Shown: positions 57,821 through 64,000 of the stretch, piece by piece
Numbering within the stretch: the stretch's first letter is position 1
Layout of the letters: the number at the start of each line of letters is the position of its first letter
Notes under the pieces: generated by a model
What the model was told of the DNA's origin: nothing
Databases searched by the model: none
Seen by the model: only the letters and a program-made list of their open reading frames with translations
Assembly: GCF_001950255.1 (NCBI RefSeq)
Contig: NZ_BDJK01000006.1
Location: forward strand, 1 to 64,000
Length of the DNA: 64,000 bases
Direction: 5' to 3'
Source of the DNA: Carboxydothermus pertinax
Lineage (GTDB): Bacteria > Bacillota > Z-2901 > Carboxydothermales > Carboxydothermaceae
Program-made: the position numbers and the translations under genes

Positions 57821-60490
57821 TTTTTTTAACATTACACAAGAAGGCGCTAAGAGTTTAACAGCAGCTTCCATATAGTTTTTAATTGGCTCGGTTGGGTCAA
57901 AAATATCATTTATTCCAAGAGCCATGCAAACCAGGTCGGTTATATCTTTTTGCTGAACTTTAGCGTTTAAAGCGTTGGCAGTATAATTCATTTGCGAACC
58001 ACAGCCGGCACAGTTGGTAACGATATAATCAGCCTGAGTTTCTTCCGCCTCATTAATCCGCTTTTGCCCTGAATAAGCAACGGTTGGCATGGAGTGAAAC
58101 GATGCTACCAAACCGCAGCAGAGTCCTTTTTCCCGGTTATGCTGCATTTCCACTAATTCTACTCCTGGCAATGCTTTTAACACCTTTCTCGGCTCATCGT
58201 AAATGTTAAACCAGCGTCCGACATGGCAGGAATCGTGGTAGGTTACCTTAACATTAAGGGGTTCTGTGAATTTTAGTTTTCCTTGTTCAATGAGACGGCT
58301 TAAAAATACGGTGACATGTTCGGTTTCGATATCCCAGTTAATCCCCAGATGGTGGGCCATTTCCGGGTAGTTTTCGTTAAAGGTAGCAAAACAACCAGGA
58401 CAGGAGAGAATTAACTTTTTAATGCCCCGAGCTTTAAAGTTTTTGTAGTTTTCCCGGACTTTTTCGGCAAACTGTTCTTGATAACCGCCGAGAACGTGAT
58501 ACAAACCGCAGCAACCTTCCGCTTCTCCCAGATACACAAAGGGTACTCCCGCTTTGTTCATTATCCGGGCAATGTTTTGCGGCATATTTTTCATTATGAT
58601 ACTTGCCCAGCAGCCCGGCCAGTAGGCAATTTCGCCCTCCTCCACATATTCAATATCCGGAAGCATCCAGTTTTTAGCCTCTTTTGGTACTCCCCAGAAG
58701 TTTCCAGTATTAATTACATTATCTTTAACTAAATCCAATCCGGTATTTACATACCCTTTTTCGTTAACCACCGGTCTTAAACCAATCCAACGTTCGGCGT
58801 TGGGTAAATTGGTTTGACATACCACGTCGCACTTTTTGCAGGTAGTACACAGTATTAGAGAACTTACCAGTTCTTCATTTAGTTCTATTTCTCCTCTGAC
58901 ATACTGGTTTAGCAAATACCATTTACCTCTTGGGGAATTGGACTCCCAGGGATCGGGCATAAAGACGGTACAATTGGTTCGGCAAAAACCGCACTGGGCG
59001 CAAATATAACTTTCTTCCACCATTTCTGCCGGTAACCCCTTAATGGCTTTACCGTGGTCATTTTCTTCCTTGCTGCCACCTAACAGTTTACCGAGACCGC
59101 CTAAAAGAGATTTACTGAAATTGGCGCTCTTCATAGCGGCGTTTAAAGCTTTCAAGGGAGAGTTTTTGTCCAGAGATGGGGGAAGAAGCTTGCCTGGGTT
59201 TAAAATTCCGCTTGGGTCGGTTTTTTGTTTAAAGCCTAAAATTTTTGTTACTAAATCTTTACCTAAAAACTCTTCCGCATAGTCGGTAAAATACATGCCA
59301 AGGGCAAATATGCGCCCCTGCATCTTAAAAGCCATATCGTTTACCACTAACGAGTTAGCATAAAGGAGAGGGAAATTAAGCTTGCGTTCATCGGCCAGAA
59401 GGAAGCCTAAAAAGGTAATTTGGTCTTTGGCGGCAAAAGTGCCTTCAAAAGCAAATTCGCCTTTAAACTTATTTTTTGTTTCGCTTAAAAAGCGCCAGGT
59501 TTGATTTTTTGGCAATAAAACTTCGGAAGCTACAATTGATGGACCAAGACGTTTCAAACGCATGGGATAAAAACGGTTGTTCCATTCCTCTTGAGCAATA
59601 GCGGATGGCATTAGTTGTCCGCCAAACCGGTTTAGGGTTGCAGTAAGACTATCTAAATCTTTCTGGGTTGGAGATAGCAGGACAAAATTAAGAAAATATT
59701 TATCTTCAGGAAGAATATAGTGATTTTGGGCTTTTTGCTGCAATTTGACAAATTCCGGAGACATTAAATTTACGGACCACAAGGGAAGATTTGCATTTTC
59801 TAAACTATCCATTAATGCACTTAAACTTTCAAGATTAGGAAAAGCTACCAGTACGGGGATTTCTTCCTTTTTGGGCATAATTTTTAGCGTAATTTCGTAA
59901 ATTAAGCCGGTGATACCTTCTAATCCGTAAATTAATTTAAGCTCTTCGCCCGCAAAAGTTTTTTCCGTTCCATCCCCGAGAATAGCCTTAACCGCTACGA
60001 TATTTTCTAAAAAACTTCCAAACATATAACTACCAATACCCGTACCGCCCTGGGCAACCCAGCCCCCAACGGTGGAACCGGGATAGCTGGTAGGATAGAG
60101 CCTTAAAGTGTAACCATAACGGTTTAAATATTCATCTAATTCTTGCCAAACAAGCCCTGGCTCAACGGTGACGGTTTGCTTTTCCGGGTCTAGGGAAATA
60201 ATTTTTTTCATCCTGATAAAATCTACCACAATTCCACCTTTAGTAGGAACAGCTCCACCAAAGCCAGCAGTAGCAGCGCCCCGGGGAACAATAGGGGTTT
60301 TTGCCGTTTGCGCATATATTACTAACTGTTTAATTTCTTCTTTGTTTACAGGCTGAACTACAGCATCAGGCAGGGAGTTAAAAGTCTTTTTAACGGCACT
60401 CGGGATAACCCCCATGTCATGGCTGTAAAGAATTCTTTCGAGGTAATTATCCCGAAAACGTTCCTGAAAAACTTCCTTTAATTTTTCCAT
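57818..60490 (-). CDS. FAD/Fe-S/CCG-domain oxidoreductase, TetR-linked paralogue
   Basis: This is an 890-residue paralogue of the 47742-50789 gene: FAD_binding_4 (VVQPVNKEEIKQLV, YPGSTVGGWVAQGGTGIGSYMFG), FAD-oxidase C, two [4Fe-4S] sites (CAQCGFCRTNC, CTTCKKCDVVC) and two CCG domains (EGCCGLYHVLGG, SCPGCFATF, YHDSCHVGRW, GLCCGLVASF, NCAGCGSQM). It lacks the Met-Pro tail and ends shortly after the last CCG domain with LLAPSCVMLKK. The stop TAG falls on the 3' boundary of the intron remnant. ATG 60490 follows aggagg. Substrate unknown, probably a hydroxy acid or acyl compound, with electrons leaving through the Fe-S/CCG part. Confidence 0.88.
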   Translation of the reverse strand: MEKLKEVFQERFRDNYLERILYSHDMGVIPSAVKKTFNSLPDAVVQPVNKEEIKQLVIYAQTAKTPIVPRGAATAGFGGAVPTKGGIVVDFIRMKKIISLDPEKQTVTVEPGLVWQELDEYLNRYGYTLRLYPTSYPGSTVGGWVAQGGTGIGSYMFGSFLENIVAVKAILGDGTEKTFAGEELKLIYGLEGITGLIYEITLKIMPKKEEIPVLVAFPNLESLSALMDSLENANLPLWSVNLMSPEFVKLQQKAQNHYILPEDKYFLNFVLLSPTQKDLDSLTATLNRFGGQLMPSAIAQEEWNNRFYPMRLKRLGPSIVASEVLLPKNQTWRFLSETKNKFKGEFAFEGTFAAKDQITFLGFLLADERKLNFPLLYANSLVVNDMAFKMQGRIFALGMYFTDYAEEFLGKDLVTKILGFKQKTDPSGILNPGKLLPPSLDKNSPLKALNAAMKSANFSKSLLGGLGKLLGGSKEENDHGKAIKGLPAEMVEESYICAQCGFCRTNCTVFMPDPWESNSPRGKWYLLNQYVRGEIELNEELVSSLILCTTCKKCDVVCQTNLPNAERWIGLRPVVNEKGYVNTGLDLVKDNVINTGNFWGVPKEAKNWMLPDIEYVEEGEIAYWPGCWASIIMKNMPQNIARIMNKAGVPFVYLGEAEGCCGLYHVLGGYQEQFAEKVRENYKNFKARGIKKLILSCPGCFATFNENYPEMAHHLGINWDIETEHVTVFLSRLIEQGKLKFTEPLNVKVTYHDSCHVGRWFNIYDEPRKVLKALPGVELVEMQHNREKGLCCGLVASFHSMPTVAYSGQKRINEAEETQADYIVTNCAGCGSQMNYTANALNAKVQQKDITDLVCMALGINDIFDPTEPIKNYMEAAVKLLAPSCVMLKK

Positions 60491-60582
60491 TTTTAAAACC
60501 TCCTGTAAAAATTATTTTGAGAAACTTGTAACAAAAAATTATAAGAATAGAAGAGCCTTTACCTTGTTTCACCTCCTTAAAA

Positions 60583-60630
60583 GAAAGAATATTCTTTCAC
60601 TAATATTTATATAAAAAAGAAAATTCTTTC
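60583..60630 (-). promoter_or_regulatory. Two TetR-type operators upstream of the FAD/Fe-S gene
   Basis: Perfect palindrome GAAAGAATATTCTTTC at 60583-60598 and a 14/16 relative AAAAGAAAATTCTTTC at 60615-60630, starts 32 bp apart. The same motif recurs at the tetR promoter. They lie 93-140 bases before the FAD/Fe-S start, where its promoter should be. Confidence 0.62.
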
Positions 60631-60652
60631 TGTTGCATTTAAAAAAATAAAA

Positions 60653-61234
60653 TTACTTTTTTAAGGCATCAAAAATAAGTTGGGTAGTGGTATCGATGAT
60701 ACTGGACAAAGGCTGGGTGATAATACCGTCAGTTTTTAATTCTATTAAGCGCATGACGGGGCCGGAAATAAAAGCAGCTAAAAGTATCTGGTCTGCATCT
60801 TTAAAAGTACCTTCCTTTTGGCCAAACTCAACAATTTTTTTCACGGCTTCTAAGCCTTCAGCGGTGCAAATAGTAAAGTTGCAATCTAAAATTTCTTTGG
60901 GACGGGCGTGTAAAAGATAGTTCACGGTGATTAAATCTTCATCAGCCCAACTTAACATCAATTCTACAAAACCTCGAATCTTCCCCAATGCGGTCCTTTG
61001 GGAATCAACGTACAATTGATAACGGCTTAAAAAGCTTTCCACCGCATCTTCGTGAATGACGCGGGCCAATTCCTCTTTAGAAGAGAAGTGGTGATAAATT
61101 GCGCCAATACTTACGCCGGCATCCTTTACAATATCCGGGATACTGGTTCGGTGGTAACCTTTTTCAACAAAGAGTTTACGGGCAGACAGGTAAATTTTTT
61201 GCTTTATCTCTGTCTCTGGAGTTTTTTTTGCCAA
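60653..61234 (-). CDS. TetR family transcriptional regulator
   Basis: The 193-residue repressor has an N-terminal helix-turn-helix (KIYLSARKLFVEKGYHRTSIPDIVKDAGVSIGAIYHHFSSKEELARVI) and a TetR_C ligand domain. The layout and length resemble FadR/QacR-type TetR regulators. It lies upstream of and co-directional with the FAD/Fe-S gene; shared palindromes at both promoters suggest it represses itself and that gene, released by an unknown ligand. Start TTG at 61234 after gggggtg. Confidence 0.9.
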   Translation of the reverse strand: MAKKTPETEIKQKIYLSARKLFVEKGYHRTSIPDIVKDAGVSIGAIYHHFSSKEELARVIHEDAVESFLSRYQLYVDSQRTALGKIRGFVELMLSWADEDLITVNYLLHARPKEILDCNFTICTAEGLEAVKKIVEFGQKEGTFKDADQILLAAFISGPVMRLIELKTDGIITQPLSSIIDTTTQLIFDALKK

Positions 61235-61249
61235 ATCCGCACCCCCACA

Positions 61250-61309
61250 GAAAGAACATTCTGTTTATATTCTGTTTATATTATATATCTTAATTTAAAA
61301 TTTTGGCAA
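61250..61309 (-). promoter_or_regulatory. tetR promoter with operator
   Basis: On the minus strand, TTGCCA (61304-61309) and TATAAT (61280-61285) with an 18-base spacer. The operator GAAAGAACATTCTGTT at 61250-61265 (13/16 match to the 60583 site) lies just after the expected start point, as in autorepression. Confidence 0.62.
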
Positions 61310-61364
61310 GAAGAAAATTTTTATGTTATTGTGTAAGTAGGAAAGATTTTGGAGGGCTTATACG

Positions 61365-62717
61365 ATGCTGGAGAGATTTTATGCTAAATACGAAAAATTA
61401 TTAGGCGAAGAAGGAAAAGAATTTAAAGAAGCTTTAAAAAGGCCCCCTTTTAGGGGATTAAGGATAAATCCCGGGAAGATTTGTGTTAAGGAATTATTTA
61501 ACCGTTATGGTTTTTTAGAAAAAGTACCGTGGTGCAGTGAAGGCTTTTATCTTCCCGAAGGCTTGTTTTTAGGTCGTGACCCCTGGCATCTGGCGGGTGC
61601 TTTTTATCTCCAGGAACCTTCAGCGATGCTGCCGGTAGAAGTATTAGACCCCAAACCTGGGGAAGTGATCTTGGATTTAGCGGCAGCGCCGGGAGGAAAA
61701 GCCACGCAAATCTTAAGTAAATTAGGCGGGAAAGGGCTTTTAGTTGCTAATGAAATAAATCCCGGACGGGCTAAAATCCTTGTCGAAAATTTAGAACGCT
61801 GGGGGTATGGCAATTATATTGTAGTAAATGAAAAACCGAATCATTTGGAAGAAAAGTTTTTTGGTTATTTTGACCGGGTGCTGGTGGATGCGCCATGTTC
61901 CGGGGAAGGAATGTTTCGTAAAAATTCTGACGCCCTTAAAGAATGGTCCGAGGAACATGTCCTTGGTTGTAGTGCCCGGCAGGAAAAACTTTTAGCCACT
62001 GCAGCAAAGCTTTTAAAAGAAGGTGGGGTGCTGGTTTACTCCACTTGTACCTTTAATCCAGAAGAAAATGAAAAAGTAATTGTAGCTTTTTTGCGGCAAA
62101 ATCCTAATTTCGTTCTGGATGAATTTAAGTTAACCGGGATATCTCCGGGAATCCCCGAGTGGGCAGATAACTTTCAGGAACTTAGAAAAACTTACCGGAT
62201 TTGGCCTCACCGTCACAAGGGCGAAGGCCATTTTGTGGCTCGAATGGTTAAATTAGCTGGAAGTATCGCTGCCAGGGTTAAAACAAAATCAGGGAAAAAT
62301 CGAGGAAAAAGAGAAAGTTTAAAGGAGTTTCAGGATTTCTGGCAGGAGTATTTAAACCTGCCGGTGCCAGAGGTCTTTGTAAAAGGTGAAAAAGTTTTTC
62401 TTTTACCGGAAGAATTTCCAGAATTAACGGGAGTCCGGGTAATAAAAGCGGGCTTACAAATAGGGGAAGTAAAAAAAGGACGGTTTTTACCGTCCCAGGA
62501 GCTTGCTTTTAGCATTCTTGGAAAAAATTTTAAACGGCAAATTGAAATGCCCCAAGCCCTTCGGGCAGCGTATTTAAGGGGGGAAAGTATTCCGGTTTCC
62601 TGGGAAGAAGGTTGGTATTTGGTAACATTAGATGGAGTTGGAATTGGGTTTGGTTATGTTAAAAAGGGCATTTTTAAAAATCAATTAGCAAAATATCTCA
62701 GAGGTTTGGCTTTGTAA
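61365..62717 (+). CDS. rsmF: RsmF-type rRNA cytosine-C5 methyltransferase (NOL1/NOP2/Sun)
   Basis: The 450-residue protein has an N-terminal part (PFRGLRINPGKI), the SAM-binding core (ILDLAAAPGGKATQI, ANEINPGRAKIL) and the two catalytic cysteine motifs DAPCSGEGMFRK and YSTCTFNPEENE. The C-terminal extension (VFVKGEKVFLLPEEFPEL, GVRVIKAGLQIGEVKKGRF) is a PUA-like domain seen in RsmF/YebU. It methylates a cytosine in 16S rRNA. Its end overlaps the convergent gene by 33 bases. Confidence 0.9.
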   Translation: MLERFYAKYEKLLGEEGKEFKEALKRPPFRGLRINPGKICVKELFNRYGFLEKVPWCSEGFYLPEGLFLGRDPWHLAGAFYLQEPSAMLPVEVLDPKPGEVILDLAAAPGGKATQILSKLGGKGLLVANEINPGRAKILVENLERWGYGNYIVVNEKPNHLEEKFFGYFDRVLVDAPCSGEGMFRKNSDALKEWSEEHVLGCSARQEKLLATAAKLLKEGGVLVYSTCTFNPEENEKVIVAFLRQNPNFVLDEFKLTGISPGIPEWADNFQELRKTYRIWPHRHKGEGHFVARMVKLAGSIAARVKTKSGKNRGKRESLKEFQDFWQEYLNLPVPEVFVKGEKVFLLPEEFPELTGVRVIKAGLQIGEVKKGRFLPSQELAFSILGKNFKRQIEMPQALRAAYLRGESIPVSWEEGWYLVTLDGVGIGFGYVKKGIFKNQLAKYLRGLAL

Positions 62718-64000
62718 CTGTTTAATAGTCATAATAAATACCTCAACTAAATCCGGATCGAAATGGCTACCGCTACACCTTTTTATTTCCTCCAAAGCCT
62801 CCTGGTAATTAAAAGGTTCCCGGTAAGTACGGGTTGAGGTCATAGCGTCAAAACTATCGGCTAAAGTAATGATTCGTGCTAATAAAGGAATATCCCTTCC
62901 CGAAAGACCATCGGGGTAACCACTACCGTCATATTTTTCGTGGTGATGGTAGATAATAGGAATTAATGGCTTTAAAAAGGGTATTGGTTGTAAAATCTCA
63001 GCGCCGATCACTGGATGTTTTTGGACTGCTTTCCTTTCTATTAGGGTGAGCGTCCCGGGTTTATTAATGATTGCTTCATCAATCCAAATCTTACCCACAT
63101 CATGTAAAAGAGCAGCCAAATAAACATTTTTTAAATCTTTCGGGCCAAGGGTAAGATTTTTGGCGATTTGATAAGATAAGATACTTACCTGGCGGGAATG
63201 CTCTAAAGTATAATGGTCTTTAAAATCAATGAGTGATAACAAAACTTTTAACGTCTTTAATAATGTTTTTTCTGCTGGGGTAAAATCAATTAAAATTTCA
63301 TCTTCTAAGGAAACGTGATTTAAAAGGTTAAAACGGCTTCTTTTAATCTGATACATTGCCCGGTCGGCTAATTCCAGTGCCAGCTGCGGGGTGGGGGCAA
63401 GGCCTAAAGTTGAGGCGCCAACGGAAGCTTTTAAAAAGCCGCGAAAGCGGTTTTTACCAATAACAAAGGTGTGATGTTTTATTTTTTCGGAAATCCTTTG
63501 AGCAATTTTTAAAGCTGTTTGATAATCGGTAGCAGGGAGGAGAACAGCAAATTCATCGCCACCATAGCGAAAAACCAGATCGTTTTTTCTAACGGTATTT
63601 TTTATGATTTTGGCAGTGGTTTTAATGATTTGGTCACCGGCGTGATGGCCAAACATATCGTTAAATTTTTTAAAATTATCAAGGTCAATCATAATGACCG
63701 AAAGGGGAAGTTTAGTCGGATCTTCGGCACAGTTTAAAAGACATTCCTGTAAATAGCGATAATTATAAACACTGGTTAAGAAATCTTGATAGACCCCTTT
63801 TTCCAGACGGTAAAAGAGCTGTAGGTTTTCAATGACATAAGCTGTATGGTTGGCAAAAAAAGTTAGAAGTTCAAGGTCTTCTTCGGTGAAGAAATTTTTT
63901 TCTTGATGAAAGACAATGATTACCCCTAAAATTTTGGATTTTCCTAACATAGGGGCAGCAATACTACTTTTATGCCCGTAATAAGTAACTATTTCTTTAT
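62685..64000 (-). CDS. GAF-GGDEF-HD-GYP signalling protein, 5' end outside the window
   Basis: The frame is open to the right edge, so the start is outside; the ATG at 63950 is internal to a GAF domain (SSIAAPMLGKSKILGVIIVFHQEKNFFTEEDLELLTFFANHTAYVIENL). Next is GGDEF (FRYGGDEFAVLLPATD) and a C-terminal HD-GYP domain (LLHDVGKIWIDEAIINKPGTL, KHPVIGAEIL, HHEKYDGSGYPDGLSG). GGDEF makes and HD-GYP breaks cyclic di-GMP, so it may do either or be regulatory; GGDEF keeps its intact signature. No membrane segment is visible in the part present. Confidence 0.9.
   Translation of the reverse strand, partial: KEIVTYYGHKSSIAAPMLGKSKILGVIIVFHQEKNFFTEEDLELLTFFANHTAYVIENLQLFYRLEKGVYQDFLTSVYNYRYLQECLLNCAEDPTKLPLSVIMIDLDNFKKFNDMFGHHAGDQIIKTTAKIIKNTVRKNDLVFRYGGDEFAVLLPATDYQTALKIAQRISEKIKHHTFVIGKNRFRGFLKASVGASTLGLAPTPQLALELADRAMYQIKRSRFNLLNHVSLEDEILIDFTPAEKTLLKTLKVLLSLIDFKDHYTLEHSRQVSILSYQIAKNLTLGPKDLKNVYLAALLHDVGKIWIDEAIINKPGTLTLIERKAVQKHPVIGAEILQPIPFLKPLIPIIYHHHEKYDGSGYPDGLSGRDIPLLARIITLADSFDAMTSTRTYREPFNYQEALEEIKRCSGSHFDPDLVEVFIMTIKQLQSQTSEIFC

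Noticed and set aside
60520-60582. Strong Shine-Dalgarno (aaggaggtga) on the minus strand before the FAD/Fe-S gene, as a possible leader peptide
   Set aside because: The only start in range is the GTG inside the site itself, and the peptide would run into the downstream gene in another frame; no conserved peptide is evident.

Overview
The window looks like the chromosome of a spore-forming, anaerobic, thermophilic Firmicute of the Carboxydothermus/Moorella/Desulfotomaculum type. This is an inference from gene content: a spoIIGA-sigE-sigG-spoIIR block, meso-DAP-type MurE, class III ribonucleotide reductase, a selenocysteine-containing SelD, a membrane-linked molybdoenzyme and AT-rich DNA with compact operons. 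No rRNA, tRNA or CRISPR array was seen.

Region 1 (1-9490): a patatin-like lipase cut by the left edge, sfsA, a gene of the 'quinate 5-dehydrogenase'-annotated family that probably starts at ATA, a MetE/UROD-like protein and a PHP histidinol phosphatase. After a terminator come CRP-like palindromes, a frameshifted HPP-family membrane gene and a three-subunit molybdoenzyme: a NarG-like Tat-exported catalytic subunit, a 4x[4Fe-4S] subunit and an NrfD-type anchor.

Region 2 (9550-29760): a complete division and cell-wall (dcw) cluster running mraZ-rsmH-ftsL-spoVD/ftsI-murE-murF-mraY-murD-ftsW/spoVE-murG-murC-murB-murA-ftsQ-DUF881-DUF881-sbp-ftsA-ftsZ. Phased MraZ boxes lie in front and a terminator behind.

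Region 3 (29780-35090): a hypothetical anchored protein, selD with an in-frame UGA, then spoIIGA-sigE, sigG-spoIIR and a YlmC/YmxH protein. The regulatory DNA is unusually readable. It holds a long-spacer spoIIG-type promoter nested with the selD terminator and an almost exact sigma-F promoter in front of sigG.

Region 4 (35100-47740): nrdR-nrdD-nrdG behind two NrdR boxes, a beta-CASP nuclease, pgeF, phoP-phoR-phoU, an HlyD-like protein and ylmE-sepF-proC-ylmG-ylmH-divIVA. The ancestral ylm cluster is split by the nrd and pho modules.

Region 5 (47742-61360) is the accessory part. Two paralogous FAD/Fe-S/CCG oxidoreductases lie on the minus strand. One has a 115-residue methionine-proline tail. 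The other sits under a TetR repressor with matching operators. Between them are a cNMP/CBS/DUF294 protein with a DnaQ-like exonuclease and, divergently, a DUF485-SSS carboxylate transporter. A Bacillus-CotA-like multicopper oxidase of foreign composition lies between two identical 38-bp hairpins. The second hairpin directly abuts an internally deleted group II intron.

Region 6 (61365-64000): an RsmF-type rRNA methyltransferase converges with a GAF-GGDEF-HD-GYP signalling gene cut by the right edge.
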